From positions 38,351 through 102,350 of the forward strand of contig CALRJS020000009.1 in the NCBI GenBank assembly GCA_943367595.1: DNA of 64,000 nucleotides, read 5' to 3'. The notes beneath the pieces were generated by a model, which was not told the DNA's origin, made no database searches, and saw only the letters and a list, made by a program, of their open reading frames with translations. Below, one piece after another: positions 16,106 through 24,168 of this stretch (its first letter is position 1; each line of letters begins with the position of its first letter). The translations under genes and the position numbers were made by a program. The DNA is from MW101C3 sp943367595 (lineage in GTDB: Bacteria; Cyanobacteriota; Cyanobacteriia; PCC-6307; Cyanobiaceae).

Positions 16106-17167
16106 TCAGGGATCAAGCCGGCGGGGGGGTTCCGCCGGTGGGCGGGTGCCAGCAGCGGCGCCCTGCCTGTCACCGCCGGTGGTGGCGCTGCCGGGCTTCA
16201 CCGTGCTGTCCTTGTCGGCCTTGTCCTTGGCCGCTTTGTCTTTGGCCAGGCCCGTCTGGGCGGGGTAAAGCTCATCGAACAACTGGCCGAGGCCGATGGC
16301 CAGGCTGCGCACCCCATCCATGAAGCGGGGGTCACCGGTGAGCTTGCTCACATCGCCACCCACCGCATCGATCCGTGCCGTGAGCCTCTCGGCGTTGCTC
16401 ACCGTGGCCTTGAGCTCGGCCACGGTGCGGGGGTTGTCGAGGGCGGCCGTGAGGTTGCGCACGTGGCGGCTGGCGGCCGCGGCATCGGCGCTGGCCGTGG
16501 TGAGCGACGCGAGCATGGGGTCGGCCTTGCCGGCCACCACGTTGAGTTGGCGGATCAGCACGTCCAGTTGAATCGCGATCTTCTGGGCGTCTTTGAGGAA
16601 ACGGGTCGCCTCTCGGGAGGTGGCGTCAAAGCTCTTGGTGGTGCTGGCGATCTCGGGCACCAGGTTCTGCTTTTCAGCCTCGAGCAGCAGGCTCTGCATC
16701 AGCTCGGTGACACTGCTCAAGCTGGCGGAACTGACCCCTTCGAGTGAGGAGCCGTTGCAGACCATGCGGGTGTTGTTGCAGGCCTTGTCACCCGGCCGCG
16801 GCGCCGAGGCGGGCAGCGGCTGCCCGGAGCTGATCAGCGCCACCTGGGCATCACCACCAAGCAGCGAGGCCGACTGCACCTGGGCCACCACCGGCCGCGC
16901 CAACTGCAGGCTGGGATCGGTGATCTCCAGTTCGGCCACCACGGCCGATGAGGTGGGCGAGATCCGCCGCACATTGCCCACCTGCACGCCGCGGAACATC
17001 ACCGCCGAGCGATCGGCCAGGCCGGCGGCATCGGCGAAACGCACCTTCAGCGTCCAATTGCTGCGGCCGAGTGAAACACCCCGCAGCCAGAACCAGAGGC
17101 TGAGCCCGCCGATCACAGCTCCCAGCAGGGTGAAACCCACCAAAGCCTCGCGGACGCTACGACGCAT
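16106..17167 (-). CDS. MlaD/MCE-domain lipid-transport substrate-binding protein
   Basis: 353 residues. One N-terminal membrane anchor (about 9-28, EALVGFTLLGAVIGGLSLWFW) is followed by an MCE domain (about 38-115, with FADAAGLADRSAVMFRGVQVGNVRRI). A long helical region (about 130-290) is typical of MCE tails. The C-terminus is Lys/Asp/Pro-rich. MCE proteins shuttle lipids between membranes with an MlaE permease and MlaF ATPase. The ATPase is immediately upstream (6 bp); the permease is not in this window, as in other cyanobacteria where it can be unlinked. Confidence 0.88.
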   Translation of the reverse strand: MRRSVREALVGFTLLGAVIGGLSLWFWLRGVSLGRSNWTLKVRFADAAGLADRSAVMFRGVQVGNVRRISPTSSAVVAELEITDPSLQLARPVVAQVQSASLLGGDAQVALISSGQPLPASAPRPGDKACNNTRMVCNGSSLEGVSSASLSSVTELMQSLLLEAEKQNLVPEIASTTKSFDATSREATRFLKDAQKIAIQLDVLIRQLNVVAGKADPMLASLTTASADAAAASRHVRNLTAALDNPRTVAELKATVSNAERLTARIDAVGGDVSKLTGDPRFMDGVRSLAIGLGQLFDELYPAQTGLAKDKAAKDKADKDSTVKPGSATTGGDRQGAAAGTRPPAEPPRRLDP

Positions 17168-17173
17168 GTGGTG

Positions 17174-18073
17174 TCAAAGCTCCGCCGGCTGCATCGGGCC
17201 GTTCAGGCTACCGGTACGGAACTGCACGACATAAGGATTGTCGGTGCGACCGAAGTCTTCGGTGGATCCGCACCATTGGACCCGGCCGTCGTAAAGCATG
17301 GCCACCCGCTGGGCCGTGCGCACGATCGTGCTCATCACATGGCTCACCACCACCGAACAACCGGCCGCCACCTGATTCGCCTTCACGATCAGATCCTCGA
17401 TGCGGGTGCAGGCCACTGGATCCAGTCCGGCGGTGGGCTCATCAAACAGCAGCAAAGGGTGCTGGCCGGAGGCATTGCTGGGGTCATCGATCAGGGCGCG
17501 CGCGAAGCTCACCCGTTTCTGCATGCCGCCGCTGAGTTCACCGGGCAGCTGATTTTCAATGCCGTACAGGCCGACCGCCTCCAGCGCCCGCTGCACCCGC
17601 TGACGAATTTCCGGCTCCGGCAACTTGCTGTGGCGGTAGAGCAGAAAGCCCACGTTCTCCCCCACCGTGAGCGAGGCCAGCAAGGCAGGGTTCTGGAACA
17701 CCAGGCGCACATCGGCGGGGCGGCGCTGATCCAGGCGCAGGTATTGCTGTGGCACGCCGTGCAGGCGGTAGTTGCCGGAGGTGGGCAACAACAGGCCCGC
17801 CAGGATGCGCAGCACGGTGGATTTGCCGGTGCCGGAAGGCCCCACCACCGCCAGCCGCTCCCCCTCCAGCAGGGTGAGGTTGATGCGCTCCAGCACGGTG
17901 CGCGACCCCCAGCGCATCGATATGTCGTGAAGTTCCACCACCGGCACAGCCGATGGCAGGGGGCCAGTGGCGGAGGACGAAAGCGTTGACGGAACGGTTG
18001 ACGACACGGACGACGGTGGTGAGGGCCTGGCAGGCGTGAAGGGGAGCCTCGCTGGGATCTGGTTCGCCGACAC
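17174..18073 (-). CDS. ABC transporter ATPase, MlaF type
   Basis: 299 residues. Walker A GPSGTGKST, signature LSGGMQKRV and Walker B LLLFDEPTAGLDP are intact; the D-loop, H-loop (VVSHVMSTI) and VGENVGFLL are those of Mkl/MlaF lipid-transport ATPases. The first about 45 residues are a Ser/Pro-rich extension, so the true start may be internal; GTG at 18073 is the longest reading before the divergent yvcK promoter. It pairs with the downstream MCE protein as the energising subunit of a lipid transporter. Confidence 0.9.
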   Translation of the reverse strand: MSANQIPARLPFTPARPSPPSSVSSTVPSTLSSSATGPLPSAVPVVELHDISMRWGSRTVLERINLTLLEGERLAVVGPSGTGKSTVLRILAGLLLPTSGNYRLHGVPQQYLRLDQRRPADVRLVFQNPALLASLTVGENVGFLLYRHSKLPEPEIRQRVQRALEAVGLYGIENQLPGELSGGMQKRVSFARALIDDPSNASGQHPLLLFDEPTAGLDPVACTRIEDLIVKANQVAAGCSVVVSHVMSTIVRTAQRVAMLYDGRVQWCGSTEDFGRTDNPYVVQFRTGSLNGPMQPAEL

Positions 18074-18226
18074 CGTTCATCCTTACAGTTCCTTCAGCAC
18101 CGTGCTGTGGCGTAACGCCCCTTCGGCTTGACTTCCCAGCGCCCTCTCCCGCCACGACGCCTCAGCACACGGTCAGCCCGGCGCCCTGGCTGGATGGGCC
18201 GCGGGGATCTGCGCCAGAAAGACCTG

Positions 18227-19564
18227 ATGAGCCGCTCACGCCGGGCGGTGCGCTGGCTCCAGCCAGGCCTGGTGGTGAAGCGCTGGATGCTCACCTCCGG
18301 CCTGGGCCTGCTGCTGGCCCTGCTGGGGGCCGCGATCCTGGCCGATCTCAAACCGATCTACTGGTCGCTGGAGTCGCTCAACTGGGTGCTCTCGAACATG
18401 ACGCGGGTGCTGCCGCGCGGCGTGACCGGCCCGCTCGTGCTGCTGGGTGGCGCAGCGTTGGTGGTGTGGGGCCAGAGCCGCAGCTTCGGCTCGATCCAGC
18501 AGGCACTCGCCCCTGAAAAAGACACCTTGTTGGTGGAGGCCCTGCTGGCCCAGCGCCGGCTCAACCGCGGCCCCAACGTGGTGGCGATCGGCGGAGGCAC
18601 GGGCCTGGCCACGCTGCTGAGCGGCCTGAAGCGCTACAGCAGCAACATCACCGCGATCGTCACGGTTGCCGATGACGGCGGCAGCAGCGGGGTGCTGCGG
18701 CGGGAGTTCGGCGTGCAGCCCCCCGGCGACATCCGCAACTGCCTGGCGGCCCTGGCCCGCGAGGAACCGCTGCTCACCCGGCTGTTCCAGTACCGCTTCC
18801 GATCGGGCAGTGGGCTGGAGGGGCACAGCTTCGGCAACCTCTTCCTCACGGCGCTCACGGCCATCACCGGCAGCCTCGAATCGGCGATCACCGCCAGCAG
18901 CCGCGTGCTGGCGGTGCAGGGCCAGGTGGTGCCGGCCACCAACGCCGATGTGCGCCTCTGGGCCGAGCTCGAGAACGGCGACCGCATTGAGGGGGAATCC
19001 CGCATCGGCCATTCCCCCAGCCCGATCGTGCGTCTGGGCTGCACCCCCGAGCGCCCGCCTGCGCTGCCGCGCGCCCTGGAGGCGATAGCCAACGCCGAGC
19101 TGATCGTGCTCGGGCCCGGCAGCCTCTACACCTCGCTGCTGCCGAATCTTCTGGTGCCGGAGCTGGTGCAGGCGATCAGCCGCAGCAAGGCCCCCCGCCT
19201 CTACATCTGCAACCTGATGACCCAGCCCGGCGAAACCGACCGGCTGGATGTGGAAGGGCATGTGCGGGCGATTGAGGCCCAGCTGGCCAGCCTGGGGGTG
19301 ACCCGGCGCCTGTTCACCGCAGTGCTGGCCCAGGAACCGATCCGCGATGTCGCCCTGTTGGATCATTACCGCGCCCGCGGCGCCGAGCCCGTGCAGTGTG
19401 ATGTGCGCAGCCTGCGCGCCAAGGGTTACGAGGTGATGGTCGCGGCCCTGCAGGGGGCCCGTCCCACCGGCACCCTGCGCCATGACCCGCGCAGCCTCGC
19501 CCTGGCGGTGATGCGCTTCTACCGCCGGCACAAAGGTGGCCGGCCGGTGCTGGAAACGGTCTGA
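18227..19564 (+). CDS. yvcK: YvcK/CofD-like (gluconeogenesis factor) protein
   Basis: 445 residues from ATG at 18227 (ATG 18194 is an alternative). Two hydrophobic segments occur near the N-terminus (about 20-40 and 60-80), a membrane-anchored form seen in cyanobacteria. The YvcK core follows: AIGGGTGLATLLSGLK, VADDGGSSGVLRREF, PPGDIRNCLAAL, GHSFGNLFLTALT and LIVLGPGSLYTSLLPNLLV. YvcK homologues bind UDP-GlcNAc and link central metabolism to cell-wall synthesis and shape. It is divergent from the MlaF gene. Confidence 0.9.
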   Translation: MSRSRRAVRWLQPGLVVKRWMLTSGLGLLLALLGAAILADLKPIYWSLESLNWVLSNMTRVLPRGVTGPLVLLGGAALVVWGQSRSFGSIQQALAPEKDTLLVEALLAQRRLNRGPNVVAIGGGTGLATLLSGLKRYSSNITAIVTVADDGGSSGVLRREFGVQPPGDIRNCLAALAREEPLLTRLFQYRFRSGSGLEGHSFGNLFLTALTAITGSLESAITASSRVLAVQGQVVPATNADVRLWAELENGDRIEGESRIGHSPSPIVRLGCTPERPPALPRALEAIANAELIVLGPGSLYTSLLPNLLVPELVQAISRSKAPRLYICNLMTQPGETDRLDVEGHVRAIEAQLASLGVTRRLFTAVLAQEPIRDVALLDHYRARGAEPVQCDVRSLRAKGYEVMVAALQGARPTGTLRHDPRSLALAVMRFYRRHKGGRPVLETV

Positions 19565-19763
19565 CGGTCGGGCGTCATCACCACGACAAACCGCCTGATC
19601 AGAAAAGCCGCCAGACTGACGAACAGGCCAGATGGAACATCCGGCGGAAGAAACCACCTGGCCGCCGATCCGAAAACCGAACGGAACCAGACAGAGAGGC
19701 GGGGAGCAGAGCGGGCGCGCCGAATCCCCAGGGGATCCACCAGTGCGCCGGGCTCCGTAGACC

Positions 19764-20339
19764 TCAGTAAGCGTCCTGCATCTCGTAGAAGTCCGGCTGC
19801 ACGTAGTCCTTGCGCAGCGGGAAGCCCTTCCAGTCTTCGGGCATCAGCAGCCGCTTGGGATGGGGATGGCCTTCGAACACGATGCCGTACATGTCGTACG
19901 TTTCGCGCTCCTGCCAGTCGGCACCGCGGAACAGGCGGTAGAGGCTGGGAATGGTGAGGTCGCCGTCGCGAGCGAGGAACACCTTGACCCGCACTTCCTG
20001 CGGCTTGCTGTCAGGGGCGGGGCAGGGATCGGCGCCAGCGCCCAGTTTCACCAGGTGATAGAAGCTCACCAGCCGGGCGCCCGGGCCTTCGTCGTAGCCG
20101 CCCTGGCACTGGAGGTAATCGAAGCCATAGGCCTTCAGCGCCGCGGCCACCGCCGGCAGGAACAGGGGCTCCACGGCCAGCATTTCAATGCCGCAGTGAT
20201 CGGACTCCAGCGGCTGGTGGTCGAAGCCCTGCTGGCTGAGCCACTGGCTCACCGGGCCGATCACCGGTGCGGCGAGGGTGGCGGCGGAGTCGGTGGCGCC
20301 GGATGGGGCGCCCTCGGGGGCGGGGGTGGGATCAGGCAT
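19764..20339 (-). CDS. ndhJ: NAD(P)H-quinone oxidoreductase subunit J
   Basis: 191 residues; NDH-1 connecting-arm subunit of the thylakoid complex in respiration and cyclic electron flow. Diagnostic segments are YHLVKLG, VRVKVFLARDGDLTIPSLYRLFRGADWQERETYDMYGI and PEDWKGFPLRKDY. The ATG at 20339 lies within the end of ndhK (8-bp overlap), indicating coupling. The N-terminal 25 residues are a Pro/Ala-rich extension. The 199 bp downstream (19565-19763, convergent with yvcK) hold nothing recognised. Confidence 0.96.
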   Translation of the reverse strand: MPDPTPAPEGAPSGATDSAATLAAPVIGPVSQWLSQQGFDHQPLESDHCGIEMLAVEPLFLPAVAAALKAYGFDYLQCQGGYDEGPGARLVSFYHLVKLGAGADPCPAPDSKPQEVRVKVFLARDGDLTIPSLYRLFRGADWQERETYDMYGIVFEGHPHPKRLLMPEDWKGFPLRKDYVQPDFYEMQDAY

Positions 20340-21105
20340 CGCTGGAGGCGCTGGCTGTGGGAATCGGTTCGGCCGCAACAACCCCGGCTGGAGTGGAGGT
20401 GTCGAGGGGGAGAGCGGTGGGATCGGCGAGAGCGGCCACCTGGGTTTCGGCCTTGAGGTAGGCCCCGGTGACGATCGGCGCCACCGCCTTCATGGCGTGG
20501 CTGATGGTGAGGTAGCGGTGGGTGGGCAGGCTGTTGCCCCGCTCGGCCAGCGCTTCGTTGCCCACCTTCTTGCGCAGCTTGATCACGGCATCGAAGATCG
20601 CCTCGGGCCGGGGCGGGCAGCCGGGGATGTAGAGGTCCACCGGGATCAGCTTGTCGACCCCGCGCACCGCCGTGGTGGAGTCGGCGCTGAACATGCCGCC
20701 GGTGATCGTGCAGGCGCCCATGGCGATCACATACTTGGGCTCGGGCATCTGCTCATAGAGCCGCACCAGGGCCGGGGCCATCTTCATGGTCACGGTGCCG
20801 GCCGTGATCAGCAGGTCGGCCTGGCGGGGGCTGGAGCGGGGCACCAGGCCGAAACGGTCGAAGTCGAAGCGGGAGCCGAGCAGCGCCGCGAACTCGATGA
20901 AGCAGCAGGCCGTGCCGTAGAGCAGGGGCCAGAGGCTGCTGAGCCGTGCCCAGTTGTGCAGGTCGTCGAGGCTGGTGAGGATCACGTTCTCGGAAAGATC
21001 CGAGGTGATCTGCGGAGCGCCGACCGGGTTGCAACTGGACGCCCGCAGATCGCGCAGGGCGTCGATCGAAGGGGTGCTGGAGGCGGAGGTGGGAGTGAGG
21101 GTCAT
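20332..21105 (-). CDS. ndhK: NAD(P)H-quinone oxidoreductase subunit K
   Basis: 257 residues; carries the N2 [4Fe-4S] cluster at the quinone site of NDH-1. The ligands are seen in GTACCFIEFAA (Cys pair), GACTITGGMF and PGCPPRPEAI. ATG at 21105 (MTLTPTSAS) is preferred, 13 bp after the ndhC stop; a longer N-terminus would overlap ndhC. Some Ala/Thr/Ser-rich residues extend the C-terminus beyond the conserved domain. Confidence 0.96.
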   Translation of the reverse strand: MTLTPTSASSTPSIDALRDLRASSCNPVGAPQITSDLSENVILTSLDDLHNWARLSSLWPLLYGTACCFIEFAALLGSRFDFDRFGLVPRSSPRQADLLITAGTVTMKMAPALVRLYEQMPEPKYVIAMGACTITGGMFSADSTTAVRGVDKLIPVDLYIPGCPPRPEAIFDAVIKLRKKVGNEALAERGNSLPTHRYLTISHAMKAVAPIVTGAYLKAETQVAALADPTALPLDTSTPAGVVAAEPIPTASASSDA

Positions 21106-21118
21106 GGTGGAAAGGGCG

Positions 21119-21481
21119 TCAGCTCCACTCGAGGGCGCCCTTGCGCCAGGCGTAGGCGAGGGCAACCACCAGGATGGTGATGAAGATCAGGGCCTCGATG
21201 AAGGCGAGCAGGCCGAGCCGGCTGAACGCCACAGCCCAGGGATACAGAAACACCGTTTCCACGTCGAAGATCACGAAGACCAACGCGAACATGTAATAAC
21301 GGATGTTGAACTGAATCCAGGCACCGCCGATCGGCTCCATGCCGGATTCATAGGTGAGCCGGCGTTCGCCGTCGCGCGATTTCGGCGACACCAGTTTGTT
21401 GGTGACCAGGGCCAGCACCGGAACCGCTGCTGAGATCAGCAGAAAGCCCAGGAAGGCGTCGTAGCCAGGTAAGACGAACAT
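21119..21481 (-). CDS. ndhC: NAD(P)H-quinone oxidoreductase subunit 3
   Basis: 120 residues, the exact size of NdhC, with three membrane helices (LGFLLISAAVPVLALV, YYMFALVFVIFDVETVFLYPWAV, ALIFITILVVALAYAWRKGALEW). The loop with YESGMEPIG is the conserved NuoA/NdhC loop. First gene of ndhC-ndhK-ndhJ, divergent from rubA with about 120 bp between the starts. Confidence 0.97.
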   Translation of the reverse strand: MFVLPGYDAFLGFLLISAAVPVLALVTNKLVSPKSRDGERRLTYESGMEPIGGAWIQFNIRYYMFALVFVIFDVETVFLYPWAVAFSRLGLLAFIEALIFITILVVALAYAWRKGALEWS

Positions 21482-21604
21482 CGCGAGGCTGAACACGGCG
21501 CAGAGTCTGGCATCCGCGCCCGTCAAACGGTCGCTGCCGCCAAAGGTGCTGCCGCGACAAGGACCTGGATAGAGTTTCGTTTCAAGGCAGCGGGGCCCAA
21601 CGCC

Positions 21605-22144
21605 ATGGTCAATGGCCAGGACACTGATCAGGAGGCTGGGCTGGATGCCGGGCAGGAGGCTGTGCTGGATGCCGGACAGGGACCTGGGCTGGACGCCGGG
21701 CTGGCACCAGATCAGGACGTTGGGCAAGCCGCTGCGCTGGACGTTGCAGAGCTAGCCGCTGCGCAGGACGCGCCGCCAGCCGGCGATCAGTCGGTGGGCG
21801 AGGCGGCTCCCGAGAGCGCCGGCACCGATCCCGACACCCACCGGTTCGAGTGCCGCAGCTGCGGCTTCGTCTACGACCCGGGCGAGGGGGTGCGCAAGCT
21901 GGCGATCCCCGCCGGCACGCCCTTCAGCAGCCTTGATCCGGTGGGTTTCCGCTGTCCGGTCTGCCGCAGCCGGGTGGGGGCCTTCAAGGACATCGGCCCC
22001 CGCAACAAGCCGAGCGGCTTTGAGGAGAACCTCAGCTACGGCTTCGGGGTGAACACCCTCACGCCCGGCCAGAAAAACGTGCTCATCTTCGGCGGCTTCG
22101 CCCTGGCCATCGCCTTCTTCCTGTCCCTCTACTCCCTGCGTTGA
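21605..22144 (+). CDS. rubA: Membrane-anchored rubredoxin RubA with repeat-rich N-terminal extension
   Basis: 179 residues. The rubredoxin domain (about 80-135) has both iron-binding knuckles, CRSCGFVYDP and FRCPVCRSR, and a C-terminal transmembrane helix (VLIFGGFALAIAFFLSLYSLR). RubA is needed for assembly of photosystem I (and PSII) in cyanobacteria. The first about 75 residues are an acidic extension with LDAGQ/LDAGL repeats (three to four copies), longer than usual for the family. If the real start were internal, this tract would be leader sequence; ATG at 21605 is the only good start. It heads the rubA-ycf48-psbEFLJ cluster. Confidence 0.92.
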   Translation: MVNGQDTDQEAGLDAGQEAVLDAGQGPGLDAGLAPDQDVGQAAALDVAELAAAQDAPPAGDQSVGEAAPESAGTDPDTHRFECRSCGFVYDPGEGVRKLAIPAGTPFSSLDPVGFRCPVCRSRVGAFKDIGPRNKPSGFEENLSYGFGVNTLTPGQKNVLIFGGFALAIAFFLSLYSLR

Positions 22145-22148
22145 CCCC

Positions 22149-23144
22149 GTGAAGCGCCTGTTCTCTCCCCTGCTGGCCGTGCTGATCACGCTCGGCCTCA
22201 GCTTCGGCCTCGGCGGCTGCGTCACCACCGGCCTGCCCGTGGCCGCCACCAGCCCGTGGCAACCCGTGGCGCTGTCCACCAGCGCCAACCCTCTCGATGT
22301 GGCCTTCACCGATGCCAAGCACGGCTTCCTGGTGGGCAGCAACCGGCTGATCCTCGAAACCGACGACGGCGGGGCCAGCTGGGAAGAGCGCTCCCTGGAC
22401 CTGCCCGATGGGGAGAATTTCCGTCTGATCAGCATCGACTTCAACGGAGCCGAGGGCTGGATCGTGGGCCAGCCGGGCCTGCTGCTGCACACCGCTGATG
22501 CCGGCAGGAGCTGGGAGCGCCTGCTGCTCGACACCAAGCTGCCTGGTGATCCTTATACGGTCACCGCCACCGGGCGCGGCAGCGCTGAGCTGGCCACCAC
22601 CGTGGGGGCCATCTACAGCACCGGTGATGCGGGGGTCACCTGGCAGGCGGAAGTGAGCGATGCGGCCGGCGCCGTACGCGACCTGCGCCGCTCCGCCGAT
22701 GGCCGCTACGTGAGCGTGTCGAGCCTCGGCAACTTCTTCGCCACCTGGGAGCCCGGCCAGGCGGTCTGGCAGCCCCACCAGCGGGTGAGCAGCCAGCGCC
22801 TTCAAAGCATGGGCTTCCAGCCCGACGGCAACCTCTGGATGGTCACCCGGGGGGCCCAGCTGCGCTTCAACGACGACGCCAGCGATCCTGAGGCCTGGAG
22901 CAAGCCGGTGATCCCGATCACCAATGGCTTCGGCTACCTCGACATGGCCTGGGGGCCCGATGGTGACGTGTGGACCGGCGGCGGCAGCGGCACCCTGCTG
23001 GTGAGCCACGACGGCGGCAGCCACTGGGAGCGCGATCCGGTGGGCGCCGTCCAGCCCACGAACTTCACCCGGATCAGCTTCACCAGCGATGGCAAGGGCT
23101 TCGTGCTGGGCGAACGGGGCAACCTGCTGCGCTGGGTGGGCTAG
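22149..23144 (+). CDS. ycf48: Photosystem II assembly factor Ycf48 (HCF136-like)
   Basis: 331 residues. A seven-bladed beta-propeller that helps insert D1 during photosystem II assembly and repair. The lipoprotein signal ends in LGLSFGLGGC (lipobox). Repeated propeller blades are visible as DDGGASW, DAGRSW, GDAGVTW and DGGSHW, with the Arg patch region between. GTG start at 22149, 4 bp after rubA. The order rubA-ycf48-psbEFLJ is conserved in cyanobacteria and plastid ancestors. Confidence 0.95.
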   Translation: MKRLFSPLLAVLITLGLSFGLGGCVTTGLPVAATSPWQPVALSTSANPLDVAFTDAKHGFLVGSNRLILETDDGGASWEERSLDLPDGENFRLISIDFNGAEGWIVGQPGLLLHTADAGRSWERLLLDTKLPGDPYTVTATGRGSAELATTVGAIYSTGDAGVTWQAEVSDAAGAVRDLRRSADGRYVSVSSLGNFFATWEPGQAVWQPHQRVSSQRLQSMGFQPDGNLWMVTRGAQLRFNDDASDPEAWSKPVIPITNGFGYLDMAWGPDGDVWTGGGSGTLLVSHDGGSHWERDPVGAVQPTNFTRISFTSDGKGFVLGERGNLLRWVG

Positions 23145-23267
23145 GGCCGGCCGGGCGAGGAAAGCCGCCGGCGGGCCCAACTGCATCCCTGTGTAACCAA
23201 CCGCCGCTCCAGCTCTCGGCGGTCACAGCCCGACCCTTAAGATTCCGTAGCTGATTTGCCCGCTGCT

Positions 23268-23516
23268 ATGGCTGCCGGCTCCACCGGGGAACGCCCGTTC
23301 TTCGAGATCATTACGAGCATCCGCTACTGGGTCATCCACGCCGTCACCTTGCCGGCGATCTTCCTGGCCGGATTCCTCTTCGTCTCCACTGGCTTGGCGT
23401 ACGACGCCTTCGGAACGCCTCGCCCCGATGCCTACTTCCAACCCCAGGAAGCCAAGGCACCGGTGGTGAGCCAGCGTTACGAGGGCAAGAGCCAGCTTGA
23501 CCTGCGCCTCAAGTAA
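23268..23516 (+). CDS. psbE: Cytochrome b559 alpha subunit
   Basis: 82 residues. One membrane helix with the heme-ligating histidine in RYWVIHAVTLPAIFLAG. The PsbE-typical C-terminal lumenal tail (DAYFQPQEAKAPVVSQRYE) is present. ATG at 23268 matches the family start (MAAGSTGERPFFEII). A TAAGAT motif at 23238-23243 could be a -10 element about 24 bp upstream of the ATG; no clear -35 is visible, so the promoter is tentative. Confidence 0.98.
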   Translation: MAAGSTGERPFFEIITSIRYWVIHAVTLPAIFLAGFLFVSTGLAYDAFGTPRPDAYFQPQEAKAPVVSQRYEGKSQLDLRLK

Positions 23517-23520
23517 CGCC

Positions 23521-23658
23521 ATGACCCAGTCTTCTGTCTCCACCACGCCACGCAACTACCCCATCTTCACGGTGCGGTGGTTGTCGGTTCATGCGCTGGG
23601 CATCCCCACGGTTTTCTTCCTGGGAGCCCTGGCGGCCATGCAATTCGTCCGCCGCTGA
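23521..23658 (+). CDS. psbF: Cytochrome b559 beta subunit
   Basis: 45 residues, the correct PsbF length. RWLSVHALGIPTVFFLGAL holds the single membrane helix with the heme-binding histidine that pairs with PsbE. It starts 4 bp after the psbE stop. Confidence 0.98.
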   Translation: MTQSSVSTTPRNYPIFTVRWLSVHALGIPTVFFLGALAAMQFVRR

Positions 23659-23666
23659 TTTCCGCC

Positions 23667-23786
23667 ATGCAGCGCAATCCCAACCCGAACAATCTGCCGG
23701 TCGAACTGAACCGCACCAGCCTTTATCTGGGCCTGCTGTTCGTGTTCGTCATTGGCGTTCTGTTCACCAGCTACTTCTTCAACTGA
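23667..23786 (+). CDS. psbL: Photosystem II reaction centre protein L
   Basis: 39 residues with the conserved PsbL sequence NPNNLPVELNRTSLYLG followed by a single helix ending FTSYFFN. It lies 8 bp downstream of psbF and is needed at the PSII dimer interface and acceptor side. Confidence 0.98.
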   Translation: MQRNPNPNNLPVELNRTSLYLGLLFVFVIGVLFTSYFFN

Positions 23787-23801
23787 TCGGGAGATTCAGC
23801 C

Positions 23802-24002
23802 ATGAGCGGCAAGAAATCCGCACTACCTGACGGTCGCATTCCCGATCGCCTGCCTGACGGCCGACCAGCCGTGGCCTGGAAGAGCCGCTGGACCGAAGGG
23901 GTGCTTCCCCTCTGGTTGGTGGCCACCGCCGGCGGCATCGCCGTGATCTTCGTGGTCGGCCTGTTCTTCTACGGCTCCTATGTGGGAGTGGGTTCCGCCT
24001 GA
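23802..24002 (+). CDS. psbJ: Photosystem II reaction centre protein J
   Basis: 66 residues, with a longer hydrophilic N-terminus (about 1-34) than plant PsbJ, as in other cyanobacteria. The single helix VATAGGIAVIFVVGLFFYGSYVGVGSA carries the conserved GSY-GVGSA end. Last gene of psbEFLJ, followed by a strong terminator. Confidence 0.97.
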   Translation: MSGKKSALPDGRIPDRLPDGRPAVAWKSRWTEGVLPLWLVATAGGIAVIFVVGLFFYGSYVGVGSA

Positions 24003-24027
24003 TTCCCCCTGCTGTATTTCACGCTTC

Positions 24028-24053
24028 GCGGGCCCGAGGGCCCGCTTTTTTTT
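24028..24053 (+). terminator. Intrinsic terminator of psbEFLJ
   Basis: GCGGGCCC at 24028-24035 pairs perfectly with GGGCCCGC at 24038-24045 and is followed by eight T residues (24046-24053): a textbook Rho-independent terminator 25 bp after psbJ. Confidence 0.93.
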
Positions 24054-24125
24054 GGCTGTTCCCTTGTTTGGCTGCTTCCTTGTTTGGCCGCGCCGTTAGC
24101 TGGGGTGCCGTCTTGTGGGCTGCCG
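24048..24125. repeat. Short direct repeats between psbJ and the epimerase gene
   Basis: After the terminator T-run a TTTGGC(T)G-(N)-CCTTG unit occurs about three times (TTTGGCTGTTCCCTTG, TTTGGCTGCTTCCTTG, TTTGGCCGCG), followed by two copies of TGCCGTCTTG. Similar TTTGGC/CTTG words occur in the array before fabI. No gene is seen here. Confidence 0.5.
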
Positions 24126-24168
24126 TCTTGCGGGGTGTGGTGTTGATCGGCGGCGCCAGCGAAAGCGC

